Both the position numbers and the translations under genes were made by a program. From contig NZ_JANHOI010000006.1 of NCBI RefSeq assembly GCF_026930205.1, positions 1 through 64,000 on the forward strand: a stretch of 64,000 nt of DNA, given 5' to 3'. This stretch comes from Bartonella sp. 220B. Its GTDB lineage: Bacteria > Pseudomonadota > Alphaproteobacteria > Rhizobiales > Rhizobiaceae. Each line of letters opens with the position of its first letter. Position 1 is the stretch's first letter. Positions 1-9,195 of the stretch are shown here, one piece after another. The notes beneath the pieces were generated by a model, which was not told the origin of the DNA, did no database searches, and was given only the letters and a program-made list of their open reading frames with translations.

Positions 1-218
1 GCACTTATGTTGTGCGATGGCATGCGTATTTGTTGTGCGCTGTTGATATCCTTTTCAAAGCTGTTGTTGCTCTTCTGCGACTCTTCGCTATTATGAGGAA
101 TGATGACGGTATAAATTGAGGATTTGCTTTTCTATAATCAAGAATCAAATTCTTGTAGAAAGACATTAAGCTATGCTAGCTCCTTTTATTTAATGTTTGA
201 AAAGTGCTCTAAAAATCC

Positions 219-2210
219 ATGTGGGATAGCGAACAACAGAAAAACGATCCTGGACAGGACCCTGCTCTTGTAGTCAAACGCTTGCTGCCAGCTCGACGAC
301 AAATTTCTGTGCGTTGGCTTACAGGAACGGTTCTCACGGGAATCACTTCTTGCATTCTTATGGGTATTGCACTTTTTGCCGCCCTTGATGAACAGCAAAG
401 ATTGGTAACACCTCCACAATGGTTTACAGCAGAAAACCTTGCACAAACACAAGATCCTGATGCCAATGGCTATAAAAGTGACCGTATTTCTCCCACCCAT
501 GCGCGTCAAAGTTTTGATAGTAAACGACAATTTGAATTATCCATTCTGCAAAAAAAAGGAGATGAACAGGTCATTCAAACACAACATTTTGAATGGATTC
601 GCATGGCTTTAGCAGAAAATCGCCCACATCGATATAATTATCCCAAATTTGATGCTTTAAGCATGTTTGCGAGTGATTCGAAAATACGAACCGTCAAATT
701 ACAAGATTCCGGACAAATTTACGGAGCGAAAGTGGAAAGCAAAATCGTCTTACGCAACCGTGATTTTATCATTGATCAAAGTGACTTTGATGGTGCGGAT
801 ATCATGACGGATGATGAAGTACAAAAGGAATTAAAAAACGCTGGATTTTCTTTGGAAAAATCCAGTGAACTTCTTTCCATTCTTACCCTCATAGATCCTT
901 TAAAATTAGACGATTTATCCTCACCCTCCCCCTTTACAGAAGCTCCTGAGGTGCGCATCGTTCAAGAAAATGTGACCATTTCCCCGCAAAGTCGTCGCAT
1001 TGATCTCACAAAAAATTATGCTGAAGATATTATTCCCATTCGTAAAAAGAAAAAAATAGCCGATGCTTTCAAAGAGACCAGCTATACAAAGGAGCAAATT
1101 GATCAGGTGGTGAGCACTTTAACCAAGTTTTACCATTCTGATATGCTGAAAGAAGGAAGCCTTTTACGCATTGGTATCGTGACACAAGCAGGAGAAGAAG
1201 ATCATCTGGTGCGTGCAAGCATTTATCAAGGAATGTATCATGTTCTCACCATTGCCCTAAACGATAAAGGGCGCTTTGTTGAAAGTACAGAGCCCCAAAT
1301 GTCGAACGCACTTAAAACGGCTTTTCAAAATGGTATCCCGCATTCTTATGTCAATGCAACACAATTACCAACAGCTTATGATGCCCTCTATAGTGCTTTA
1401 TTGAGCCATAATATATCACACACTCTCTCTGAGCATCTCATTCGTCTGCTTGCCACCAATATTGATATGAAAAACCGGATAACACCAAGTGACCAGATTG
1501 AAATATTTTATGCTTTACCCCAACAAAACGATAAAGAAGCCAAAAACGGACAAAAGAATCAAAAAACAAAAGGATTATCTACAAACATAGACCCTGAAAT
1601 TCGTTATATCAGTGCAACTTTCGGCAATACGACTTATAAATATTACCGTTATCAATCAAAAGACGGAACTGTCGATTATTATGATTCAGAGGGAAAAAGC
1701 TCCAAACCTTTCTTGCTCCGCAAACCCACTCCAAATGGTGTTTTTGGTTCTCCCTTTGGACCACGCAAGCATCCCATTTTAGGCTATGTGCGCATGCATA
1801 CAGGCGTTGACTGGGTTGCCCCAAAAGGATCGCCCATTATTGCGGTAGGAGATGGTATTGTCACAAGAATGGGTGTAACCGGTGGTTATGGAAACCATAC
1901 AGAAATTCAACATAGCAATGGATATATCAGCAGTTATTCACACCAAAGTCGTTATGCGCCAGATATCAAACCAGGCGTTAAAGTACGACAAGGGCAAGTT
2001 ATTGGCTATGTCGGAACAACAGGGATGGCAACGGGGCCCCATTGTCATTTTGAAATCATTGTCAACGGTGTAAAAGTCGATCCCATGCGCATTCGTATCC
2101 CGGACAGTAAAGCTTTAACCAATCAAGACTTACAAGCATTCTTGCGCGAAAAACATAATATTGATTCTTTATTAAACAGCCCAACACCACCACCAGAAGA
2201 CACTTCTTAA
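219..2210 (+). CDS. M23 family metallopeptidase (LytM/DacB-like murein endopeptidase)
   Basis: Likely cleaves peptide cross-links in peptidoglycan in the periplasm, or regulates enzymes that do. A basic N-terminus is followed by one hydrophobic segment at about residues 35-56, so the protein is probably anchored in the inner membrane with a large periplasmic part. The middle (about 60-500) is a family-type domain I cannot subdivide. The C-terminal lysostaphin-type domain begins near residue 505 (GVFGSPFGPRKHP). It has the zinc-binding pattern HTGVD near 527 and the HCH pair near 607-609, so the active site looks complete. At 663 residues it fits the long M23 proteins of rhizobia. No strong ribosome-binding site is visible before this ATG, so the start is moderately certain. 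It stands alone, with about 600 bases of non-coding DNA downstream. Confidence 0.9.
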   Translation: MWDSEQQKNDPGQDPALVVKRLLPARRQISVRWLTGTVLTGITSCILMGIALFAALDEQQRLVTPPQWFTAENLAQTQDPDANGYKSDRISPTHARQSFDSKRQFELSILQKKGDEQVIQTQHFEWIRMALAENRPHRYNYPKFDALSMFASDSKIRTVKLQDSGQIYGAKVESKIVLRNRDFIIDQSDFDGADIMTDDEVQKELKNAGFSLEKSSELLSILTLIDPLKLDDLSSPSPFTEAPEVRIVQENVTISPQSRRIDLTKNYAEDIIPIRKKKKIADAFKETSYTKEQIDQVVSTLTKFYHSDMLKEGSLLRIGIVTQAGEEDHLVRASIYQGMYHVLTIALNDKGRFVESTEPQMSNALKTAFQNGIPHSYVNATQLPTAYDALYSALLSHNISHTLSEHLIRLLATNIDMKNRITPSDQIEIFYALPQQNDKEAKNGQKNQKTKGLSTNIDPEIRYISATFGNTTYKYYRYQSKDGTVDYYDSEGKSSKPFLLRKPTPNGVFGSPFGPRKHPILGYVRMHTGVDWVAPKGSPIIAVGDGIVTRMGVTGGYGNHTEIQHSNGYISSYSHQSRYAPDIKPGVKVRQGQVIGYVGTTGMATGPHCHFEIIVNGVKVDPMRIRIPDSKALTNQDLQAFLREKHNIDSLLNSPTPPPEDTS

Positions 2211-2429
2211 ACCACACATAAATAGACAGCCCAAAAAGTTTTGAATATTTCTGCAAACAGAAGATCCTAAACTTATAAAAGAAAAAAGCATAAATATTGT
2301 TTTCTCAAGCTTTAGACAAAACTCACATTATAGATCTGAGGTAATGCAGAACCTACGAAGAAGATTGCATCTGGCGCTATAAAACAGCGGTAACATCTCT
2401 TAATCTTGGCTTTTCAAACCCAAAAAATG

Positions 2430-2510
2430 GGTGAGAATATCACGATTATTGTAATAATATTGATGATTATACAAGGAAAGGACATTCACGTTAAAGCGTA
2501 TAGCGTCCTC
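2430..2510 (+). pseudogene. Remnant of a metallophosphoesterase paralogue
   Basis: Two short blocks match separate parts of the intact phosphoesterase gene downstream. One corresponds to the GNHD-box region (ATCACGATTATT with its flanks). The next, directly abutting, corresponds to a C-terminal stretch (GACATTCACGTTAAAGCGTA). About 600 bp of the parent lying between them is missing. This is a collapsed copy, not a gene. The rest of the 2211-2853 interval shows nothing else I recognise. Confidence 0.65.
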
Positions 2511-2853
2511 TCAAATCTTACAAAACCACACTATTGGTGATGAAATCTACCATTCATTGCCTTATTTTAAATAACTATCACACAAAAGTCATAAAATTTT
2601 GATCTCAGGTCTTGTCTTTGTGAATTGCTGCAAGAAAGTAGAGATATCGATTAAGAAACAGAATCTGTAGAATCGAGCTCTGCTTTATGAGCGATTTGAT
2701 CTAACTTTTATCGCTATAAATATTTTTCAGATACGTTATCTCGTCTAAAAAAGAGCTAAAAAATTTAATGTGTGAAAAGTTAATTTTAACAGCTCTTATG
2801 AGATCAAGCCTGTCTAATATTTTATAGAGTTATTTTGTTTGGGTGATAATTTT

Positions 2854-4371
2854 ATGAAATACAAATATACAATAATTTCTATTTTTTCTTTTACCATCTT
2901 TGTGTGTATAAAGCCTTATTTTTCTCACGCTCAAGATCTTTCTGTGACACACGAAACAAGACGAAGCTTTATCGAAAAATTACCTAAACCGCAACAAAGT
3001 GCGTTTGATGATCGTTCAACAGATGTCTACATCGTTAATGAGCTTAACAATCCACCTACTTCTATGGTGTTAACTGCTAGAAGAATTGAGCGTGGAGAAT
3101 GGAAAACAGGAGGACACTGGGAGAAGACAAAGGTTGGGAGTATCATTGCACCTGGTTCGGTAGGAACAGCAGCAACAACATCGAATGCTTGGCTTTTTGG
3201 AGCCGGTGGTGCGATACAATATAGAATACAAGATGATGGAACATTTTTAACATTCCGTTGGTATAATCCCTATACAGGAAAACCTGAATATTCTGCTACC
3301 TCGAGCAACAAAAATTATTATTTTGAACGAAGAGAAGAAGGGGAGAAAAATGCTAGAGTCATTTGGTACGTAAAAAGAAAAGAGCCGGTAAAAAATTATT
3401 CTGTTGTCATAGCAGCCGATCCGCAACCATGGCGCTTGAGATCTGGCGATCCTAACGGGTGGAGCAACAGAGAACCTTGGTTAAAAGTAAATAAGAAGGT
3501 AGCAAAAGCCATAGAATCACACGCTGCTACATTTTATATTATCAACGGCGACTTGACTGAATTCGGCCGACCACAAACCTATCAAGACTATGCAGATGTG
3601 TATAAAAGCATCCCTTACCCTATCTATGAAGGACTAGGGAATCACGATTATTATAATAATGTTGGTGACTGCACAATACCGATATATAATCTTTCAAAAG
3701 ATGCATGTGCAATAAGTGCTGTTAAAAGAATGCTCAAAGAAATAGACAAATACAGCAGTTCTTTACCTGAATTCAATAAACACGTAACGTCTCGTCAGCT
3801 CATACCCTTTGGAACCACTCATAACATGATAATAGGAAGTTTGAGTTATTCATGGGATTATGGAGATATCCACTATGTACAACTACAAAATTATCCCACT
3901 TATACTGTGAATTTATCTGATAGTTATACGAAAATCGTCATCACGAAAGCGCTCGATTGGTTGAAAAAAGATTTAGAAGCTGCCGATAAAAGAGGAAAAG
4001 TGACAATTCTCAACTTCCACGATGCGCGTCCCTATTATAGAGATAAAGATTCACATTTTCTTCATCCACAAAATGCGGCAGATCTTGCTACCTTTAAATC
4101 AATCATTACCTCTCATAATGTCAAAGCCATCTTTGTCGGACACAACCATTATCGAAGATATTGCCGTGCAGAAGATGATAAAGTCTTCGGCAATATCCCT
4201 GTATATACAGCAGGAGCACTCTTCACAGGAGACTACTATCTCGTTGATGTCCAAGGCAAAGACATTCACGTTAAAGCGTATAATGGAAAAACAGGGAAAG
4301 CTATTCTGATTAAGGATTTAGAGACAAGTGGCATCACCAAACGGTTTCGAAGCAGTTGTAGTAATTTATAA
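2854..4371 (+). CDS. Secreted calcineurin-like metallophosphoesterase
   Basis: Predicted exported phosphoesterase with a two-metal active site. Residues 1 to about 27 form a signal peptide (basic start, hydrophobic core, cleavage near SHAQ). The calcineurin-type motifs follow in order: AADPQPW (a D-x-Q variant of the usual D-x-H), NGDLTEFG (GD box), GNHDYY (GNHD box), a later FHDAR histidine, and GHNHYRR (GHxH box). The substrate cannot be read from sequence. A TTG codon 15 bases upstream would also be in frame, but the ATG directly before the MKYKYT signal sequence is the better start. An intrinsic terminator follows. A decayed fragment of a second copy lies upstream, so the gene was once duplicated. 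Confidence 0.85.
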   Translation: MKYKYTIISIFSFTIFVCIKPYFSHAQDLSVTHETRRSFIEKLPKPQQSAFDDRSTDVYIVNELNNPPTSMVLTARRIERGEWKTGGHWEKTKVGSIIAPGSVGTAATTSNAWLFGAGGAIQYRIQDDGTFLTFRWYNPYTGKPEYSATSSNKNYYFERREEGEKNARVIWYVKRKEPVKNYSVVIAADPQPWRLRSGDPNGWSNREPWLKVNKKVAKAIESHAATFYIINGDLTEFGRPQTYQDYADVYKSIPYPIYEGLGNHDYYNNVGDCTIPIYNLSKDACAISAVKRMLKEIDKYSSSLPEFNKHVTSRQLIPFGTTHNMIIGSLSYSWDYGDIHYVQLQNYPTYTVNLSDSYTKIVITKALDWLKKDLEAADKRGKVTILNFHDARPYYRDKDSHFLHPQNAADLATFKSIITSHNVKAIFVGHNHYRRYCRAEDDKVFGNIPVYTAGALFTGDYYLVDVQGKDIHVKAYNGKTGKAILIKDLETSGITKRFRSSCSNL

Positions 4372-4399
4372 GAATATTTTTATATTTCTCTTATCAAAT

Positions 4400-4425
4400 A
4401 AGGGGGTCTTAAAAGCCCCCCTTTT
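4400..4425. terminator. Shared intrinsic terminator between convergent genes
   Basis: A GC-rich hairpin (AAGGGGG pairing with CCCCCTT, 10-base loop) is followed by T's on the plus strand and preceded by A's. It sits between the ends of the converging phosphoesterase and histidine kinase genes, so it may serve both. Confidence 0.75.
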
Positions 4426-5854
4426 ACGTTGTCGTTTGTGCCTCTTTTGAACCATTCGTGCTAAGCTTTGGCAAAGGAATGACAATTTTTGTCCCTCCCA
4501 AAACAGAAGTTTCAAAAAGTGGTTTTTCACCAAACTGCATACAAAGCTGTTCAACAACCAAACGACCAAGACCTGCTTTTTGCGCTGTATTTTGACTCTT
4601 CATGCCGACCCCATCATCTTCCACAATCAACATGAATTGCCCATCTTGTTGAGGACCAAAGGAGATATAAATATGGCCAGTGCGCTGATTAGGAAAGGCA
4701 TGTTTGAAAGAATTTGTGAGCAATTCACCAAGAATAATTCCAAGCGTTGTTGCATCTCTTGAAGATAGCCGACAATCTTCAAAATTCGTGTGAACAGTGA
4801 TATTTTCGCGCAATTCAAAAGGCACAGCCAATTCAACATCATGCACCACTGAACTGAGAAATTCTGCCAACAAAGTTGTTTCCATATCATCACTCAAACG
4901 CAAACGGCGATGGGCTGTAGATATTGTCTGGATACGATCACGTGCTGCCCCAAGAACAGAACGCACTTCTTCATTTTTGCTCCGATTTAACTGTAGCCCA
5001 AGCAAAGAAGACACCGTACCAAGTGAATTTCCAATACGATGACTTGCATCTTGCAACAACATCTCAACCCGTTGACGTTCTTTTTCGGCGTGATTGCGTG
5101 CCCTTTCCAATTCCTGTGTCCGTTCTTTCACACGTGCTTCAAGTGCTCTATTTTCACTATGAAGCAGCAATTGATACATCTTTAAGGAGCGCACATCTCG
5201 ATGAAACCGATTAATGACAAAATAGGCAGAAATAAAAGTACTCACGACAGAAAGTATCGCCGCCAATGTTAAAGCAGCCCGCATAAGCGCTATACCTTCA
5301 CGCTGTTTTTGTCGTACTGCATCATCACCATTGAGAAAACTTTTCATCAATTGTGCGAGACGTGCCACCTGAATCTTGGGAATTTCTAAAGAAACAGAAG
5401 ATTGAAAAGATTGGTCAGGAATCACATCCACGGCATGCATATGGGCATTCATAAAAGCTTTGCGTGCTTCGACCTCTTTTTTAAAAGCGCTAAACCATTC
5501 ATACCATTGTGGATGGGCATAAACAATAAGCGCGGTATAATCGAGAATATCGTCAATCTCACGTGCAGCATTTTCAAAGCGTACTTTGTCTTCTGCCTTT
5601 CGGGTTTTCGCATAGCTACGATCAGCAACAGCCATATCGATTAAACTAATCAGCACCAAATCAGCTTGTTCACGCAATTCTGAACTTGTATTCAATTGCG
5701 CGACTTCTCGATCAACAGCATTTGAGAGCAGTATAATAAAGATTGCAGCCAAAAGGGCCATTACAAGAGAAACAACAATTGCTCCCCAACGCCAGCTTGA
5801 CATGCTTGAATCAGAAGAAGGATTATGAGAAAGCAAATTCGTCTTTGTTGTCAT
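4424..5854 (-). CDS. CHASE3-type sensor histidine kinase of the HisKA_2/HWE class
   Basis: Membrane sensor kinase, probably an input to the adjacent PhyR stress switch. One membrane segment lies near the N-terminus (WGAIVVSLVMALLAAIFIILL) and a second at about residues 195-220. They bracket a periplasmic CHASE3-like helical sensor domain. A coiled coil follows (ENRALEARVKERTQELERAR), then a HisKA_2 phosphoacceptor box (DASHRIGNSLGT). The ATP-binding domain has an N box (ELLTNSFKHAF) and a G1 box (DDGVGM). I chose the internal ATG (protein starting MTTKTN). An upstream ATG at 5887 would add 11 residues, and neither has a strong ribosome-binding site. Orientation matches ecfG-nepR but the gene is separated from them by about 230 bp. 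Similar kinases flank phyR loci in other alphaproteobacteria. Confidence 0.85.
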   Translation of the reverse strand: MTTKTNLLSHNPSSDSSMSSWRWGAIVVSLVMALLAAIFIILLSNAVDREVAQLNTSSELREQADLVLISLIDMAVADRSYAKTRKAEDKVRFENAAREIDDILDYTALIVYAHPQWYEWFSAFKKEVEARKAFMNAHMHAVDVIPDQSFQSSVSLEIPKIQVARLAQLMKSFLNGDDAVRQKQREGIALMRAALTLAAILSVVSTFISAYFVINRFHRDVRSLKMYQLLLHSENRALEARVKERTQELERARNHAEKERQRVEMLLQDASHRIGNSLGTVSSLLGLQLNRSKNEEVRSVLGAARDRIQTISTAHRRLRLSDDMETTLLAEFLSSVVHDVELAVPFELRENITVHTNFEDCRLSSRDATTLGIILGELLTNSFKHAFPNQRTGHIYISFGPQQDGQFMLIVEDDGVGMKSQNTAQKAGLGRLVVEQLCMQFGEKPLFETSVLGGTKIVIPLPKLSTNGSKEAQTTT

Positions 5855-6082
5855 AGAATTTCCATTGGCGAACCTGAAAATTGTCATTTTTCAGCACAAA
5901 GGAAAACGCCCTTATAAAACATAACACAAAAAACCCGCTGGATGATTTCATACAGGCTTTCCTCACTTTTCCTTAAGGAATCATGCTAAACACTTTGAAT
6001 TCCTTCAGATGCTGACTTTTACATTAATAGCTATAACGGGAATAAAAAAAACAAGGCTATTGACCATAATTATTATGCTTTT

Positions 6083-6637
6083 TTAGCCGTTAAATGAACA
6101 CAATGTGCTTCCAGCGGAATGCGCATCGGGGCCGTAATCGGATTCACCATTGACTTTAAGAAGTTCCTGTAAGCGATTGCGTGCTCTACTCACACGGCTT
6201 TTAATTGTCCCCACAGCACAACCACAAATAGCTGCAGCATCTTCATAAGAAAAACCAGAGGCTCCAATGAGAATAATGGCTTCTCTTTGATCAGCAGAGA
6301 GCATATTTAAGGCTTTTTTGAAATCTTGCAAATCGAGTGATCCATATTGAGCAGGATGAACCGCTACATTTTGAGTCAATATACCATCGGTGTCTTGAAC
6401 TTCTCTCCCTTTTTTACGCATTTGGCTATAGAATTCATTACGCAAAATTGTAAAAAGCCAAGCTTTCAGATTTGTTCCCATTTCAAAACTGTCCTGCTTT
6501 GCCCATGCCTTCATAACGGTATCTTGGACCAAATCCTCCGCTTTATCGTGTCTTCCACTTAAAGAAAGTGCAAAAGCGCGCAAGGCTGGTAACACAGAAA
6601 GAAGTTCTTGTTTAAAGTTTTTCACGCCCTCTAACAT
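6083..6637 (-). CDS. ecfG: ECF sigma factor EcfG (general stress response)
   Basis: RNA polymerase sigma factor for the alphaproteobacterial general stress response; it recognises GGAAC-N16/17-CGTT promoters. Sigma region 2 is visible as LSGRHDKAEDLVQDTVMKAW with AWLFTILRNEFYS. Region 4 is the later block LSADQREAIILIGASGFSYEDAA followed by GTIKSRVSRARNRL. It follows nepR directly in the same orientation. The reading frame could begin at 6661, overlapping the nepR stop by 17 bases, but the ATG used here gives the usual EcfG N-terminus. NepR is expected to sequester this protein until phosphorylated PhyR releases it. A perfect target promoter lies at 9.1 kb. Confidence 0.9.
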   Translation of the reverse strand: MLEGVKNFKQELLSVLPALRAFALSLSGRHDKAEDLVQDTVMKAWAKQDSFEMGTNLKAWLFTILRNEFYSQMRKKGREVQDTDGILTQNVAVHPAQYGSLDLQDFKKALNMLSADQREAIILIGASGFSYEDAAAICGCAVGTIKSRVSRARNRLQELLKVNGESDYGPDAHSAGSTLCSFNG

Positions 6638-6644
6638 AGTGGAT

Positions 6645-6848
6645 TTATACCTTTTCCACATGATTTAAGCGAAATTGCTCTGCGCGCTCCAATCTGTCCA
6701 AAAGCTCTAGCAAACGCACTGGTAGGGCTTCTTCTTGAATTTCCATGTAAAACTGGCGTAATTTCCGTGCTATTTCGCAATTGACCCCGAGAAGATCATC
6801 CCCACGCATGAAATGATTGGTGAGATTTTTTTCATCACGGTCGTTCAT
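6645..6848 (-). CDS. nepR: Anti-sigma factor NepR
   Basis: Small (67-residue) anti-sigma factor that binds EcfG under non-stress conditions and is titrated by PhyR-P. The core helix pair is recognisable: IARKLRQFYMEIQEEALPVR and LLELLDRLERAE. A good ribosome-binding site (AGGGGGA) lies 6 bases before the ATG. It is the promoter-proximal gene of a nepR-ecfG pair and is divergent from phyR across about 170 bases. A TATAAT-like element is visible just upstream. Confidence 0.92.
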   Translation of the reverse strand: MNDRDEKNLTNHFMRGDDLLGVNCEIARKLRQFYMEIQEEALPVRLLELLDRLERAEQFRLNHVEKV

Positions 6849-6931
6849 TTTTTATCCCCCTAATCCATATTATAATATCAGTAGCACCGAGAAGAATTTT
6901 TCGCCTTATGGTTGTAAATATGGTTGTATGC

Positions 6932-6962
6932 AAAAAGTTCCATACGAGGACAGGAACTTTTT
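6932..6962. promoter_or_regulatory. Perfect inverted repeat between nepR and phyR, GGAAC on both strands
   Basis: Two 10-base arms, AAAAAGTTCC and GGAACTTTTT, flank an 11-base spacer in the divergent promoter region. Each arm presents the EcfG -35 core GGAAC, one on each strand. No CGTT follows at 16-17 bases on either strand, so these are not canonical EcfG promoters. The site could be an operator, a hairpin, or a degenerate divergent promoter. Confidence 0.5.
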
Positions 6963-7018
6963 CATCTCTTGAGAATTTCAATCAACAAAGTGCTTCAAAG
7001 GTCAAAGGAGTTATAAAC

Positions 7019-7813
7019 ATGTCATTATCCACGCGTATAGCACCGCATCTTCCTTATCTTCGGCGTTTTGCCCGTTCTGTAACAGGCAGCCAATCCTCTG
7101 GTGATGCTTATGTGTCAGCGATGTTGGAGGCACTTATTGCCGATATTTCCATTTTTCCCAAAACATCCAGTGATCGCATTGGTACCTATTGGCTGTTTTG
7201 TCATCTTTTTGACCAAACCACCCCTAATATACCTGAACCACTTCCACAATTTGGACTTGAACAAAAAACCAACGCCAAATTATCGTACCTTACTCCGCGT
7301 GCACGCCAAGCATTTTTATTGATTGCGGTTGAAGGATTTAATGAACAAGAAGCCCGTGAAGTCATGGATCTTGACGCGAAAGCGTTTCGCACGCTGCTTA
7401 ACCAAGCCTCGACGGATATTTCTCAACAAATTGCTACAGAAGTTATGATTATTGAAGACGAGCCTCTCATTGCACTAGACATTGAACAAATGGTAGAAAG
7501 CTTAGGTCATCGGGTGGTAGGAATAGCGCGCACCCGTGATGAAGCTGTCATTATGTATCATAAGAAAAAGCCCCGTTTGATTTTGGCTGATATTCAATTG
7601 GCCGATAACAGTTCAGGCATTGATGCGGTCAATGACATTTTGCAAAATGACCAGATTCCTGTAATCTTTATCACGGCTTTTCCTGAAAGATTATTAACTG
7701 GAGAACGGCCAGAACCGACTTTTTTAGTCACCAAACCCTTTAATCCTGATATGGTGAAAGCGCTTATTTCCCAGGCTTTATTTTTTCAAGAGAATGCTTC
7801 GAAAGCCGCCTAA
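7019..7813 (+). CDS. phyR: Anti-anti-sigma response regulator PhyR
   Basis: Central switch of the general stress response. When phosphorylated, its sigma-like domain binds NepR and frees EcfG. The N-terminal half mimics region 2/4 of an ECF sigma factor (MSLSTRIAPHLPYLRRFARS, later LTPRARQAFLLIAVEGFNEQ). The C-terminal half is a receiver with acidic pocket VMIIEDEPLIALD, phospho-acceptor Asp in LILADIQL, Thr in FITAFPE and Lys in VTKPF. The frame extends 37 codons further upstream, but the ATG used here is preceded by AAAGGAG at 9 bases and gives the standard length (264 residues). The HWE kinase gene starts about 20 bases downstream, so the two are probably co-transcribed. Confidence 0.95.
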   Translation: MSLSTRIAPHLPYLRRFARSVTGSQSSGDAYVSAMLEALIADISIFPKTSSDRIGTYWLFCHLFDQTTPNIPEPLPQFGLEQKTNAKLSYLTPRARQAFLLIAVEGFNEQEAREVMDLDAKAFRTLLNQASTDISQQIATEVMIIEDEPLIALDIEQMVESLGHRVVGIARTRDEAVIMYHKKKPRLILADIQLADNSSGIDAVNDILQNDQIPVIFITAFPERLLTGERPEPTFLVTKPFNPDMVKALISQALFFQENASKAA

Positions 7814-7834
7814 AACAGATTAACATTTTGCAAA

Positions 7835-8848
7835 ATGATCGTTACGCCCATTCCAAAGCCCCCTATGGATAAATCCCATCTTAGCGCTCTCATGCAAGCG
7901 ATCCGTGGTGCAGATATTTTTGTTTTATACCAGACAACAAATTTGGTTTATTTATGGGCAGAAAACCTACCACAGCATTTGCATCATAAATGGCGGGTAG
8001 GATGTCGTGACAGTGATTTTTTTTCACTTGATCTGGCAGACAATATGGAAACAATCAAATTGCAAGTTTTAGCCACCGGCAAGATGCAAACCATTGAAGC
8101 ACGGTTTGAAGATATGTCCAAACAAGCAATGTGGTATAAATTTTCTATCGACTGCCACCGCAATGATCATGGAGACATTATCGGTATTATCACCACCGGT
8201 GTTGATATTTCAGGCTTACGTCGCCGTGAACAAGTATTGAAAATACTTCTTCGGGAAGTGAGTCACCGTTCTAAAAATCTTCTCGCCATCATTCAAAGTA
8301 TAGCTAGTCAAACGGCACGCTATACTGAGTCTCTTCAGATTTTTTTACGCAAATTTCAAGGACGCCTTCACTCTCTTTCTCATTCTCAAGATCTCATTAC
8401 CGATTCTGATTGGCGCGGTGCCCAATTTCGCGAATTGGTACAAACGCAAGCTTTGGGCTATTTGATAAAAGAGACAGAACGTTTTTCACTTGAAGGCATA
8501 GATCCTTATCTTTTTCCCAATGCGGCTTTACATATTGGTTTGGCTTTTCATGAACTCATTGTGAATTCTCTTTCTTTCGGCGCTTTATCACAAGAAAAGG
8601 GTAGTGTTTGCGTAGGCTGTGAACTCCACACAAAAATAAATGGAAAAATGCAACTTCTCATCACTTGGAATGAACGTTTTGAAGCGCAAACGCTTCTTGT
8701 CAATAAGAAACAAGCCTGTTTTGGCAGTACTGTCTTAGAAAAGATTGTCCCTGTTTCTGTCAATGGTTCAGCTTCTTTAAAATTAACAGAGACGGGAATT
8801 GTTTATTGCTTGTGTGTTCCTGATACGTATTTTGACACTTTTTTTTAA
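7835..8848 (+). CDS. HWE-family sensor histidine kinase with PAS domain (soluble)
   Basis: No membrane segment is seen, so this is a cytoplasmic kinase. Residues about 10-130 form a PAS-like sensor ending in the typical GVDISGLRRREQVLK linker. The phosphoacceptor box is LREVSHRSKNLLAIIQSIAS. HWE hallmarks are present: the N-box histidine in FHELIVNSLSFGAL and the W-x-E in ITWNER. It follows phyR and is probably its dedicated kinase or phosphatase. The C-terminal glycine-rich part is short and atypical. An in-frame ATG at codon 11 is an alternative start. A decayed copy of its 3' end lies at about 10.24-10.37 kb. Confidence 0.88.
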   Translation: MIVTPIPKPPMDKSHLSALMQAIRGADIFVLYQTTNLVYLWAENLPQHLHHKWRVGCRDSDFFSLDLADNMETIKLQVLATGKMQTIEARFEDMSKQAMWYKFSIDCHRNDHGDIIGIITTGVDISGLRRREQVLKILLREVSHRSKNLLAIIQSIASQTARYTESLQIFLRKFQGRLHSLSHSQDLITDSDWRGAQFRELVQTQALGYLIKETERFSLEGIDPYLFPNAALHIGLAFHELIVNSLSFGALSQEKGSVCVGCELHTKINGKMQLLITWNERFEAQTLLVNKKQACFGSTVLEKIVPVSVNGSASLKLTETGIVYCLCVPDTYFDTFF

Positions 8849-8978
8849 AATAGCGGTTAAAACTCTGTAACATGAAAAAGCAACAGTCCCTCCCAATTAC
8901 CTCGTGATCTTTCTTGTCCAGCACCAAGATATTTTTTGCACAATACATTTCTGAGCATTTATTCTACAATTGAGTTTA

Positions 8979-9102
8979 CCGGAACAGCCCACCGGAACAG
9001 CCCACCGGAACAGCCCACCGGAACAGCCCACCGGAACAGCCCACCGGAACAGCCCACCGGAACAGCCCACCGGAACAGCCCACCGGAACAGCCCACCGGA
9101 AC
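8979..9102 (+). repeat. 13-bp tandem repeat carrying the EcfG -35 element
   Basis: The 13-base unit CCGGAACAGCCCA is repeated nine times without a mismatch, followed by a truncated tenth copy (CCGGAAC). Each unit contains GGAAC, the -35 core of EcfG promoters. Thirteen is not a multiple of three and no gene covers the array. The last copy supplies the -35 element of the promoter listed next. Confidence 0.95.
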
Positions 9103-9122
9103 CTAAAACCTTTAAAAACGTT
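9098..9122 (+). promoter_or_regulatory. Consensus EcfG promoter
   Basis: GGAAC, exactly 16 bases, then CGTT: an exact match to the alphaproteobacterial EcfG promoter consensus. It lies about 75 bases before the ATG of the next gene, on its strand, and about 2.5 kb from ecfG itself. The -35 belongs to the terminal unit of the 13-bp repeat array. Confidence 0.8.
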
Positions 9123-9195
9123 TTTTCATAAGAAGACGCCCCGAGGCTGACATATCCGTTTTTATCCTGTCAACCTCTCATTTGGAAAATATTTT

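Noticed and set aside
8979-9102. 13-bp repeat as a CRISPR-like array
   Set aside because: Units are directly adjacent with no spacers and no cas genes are present.
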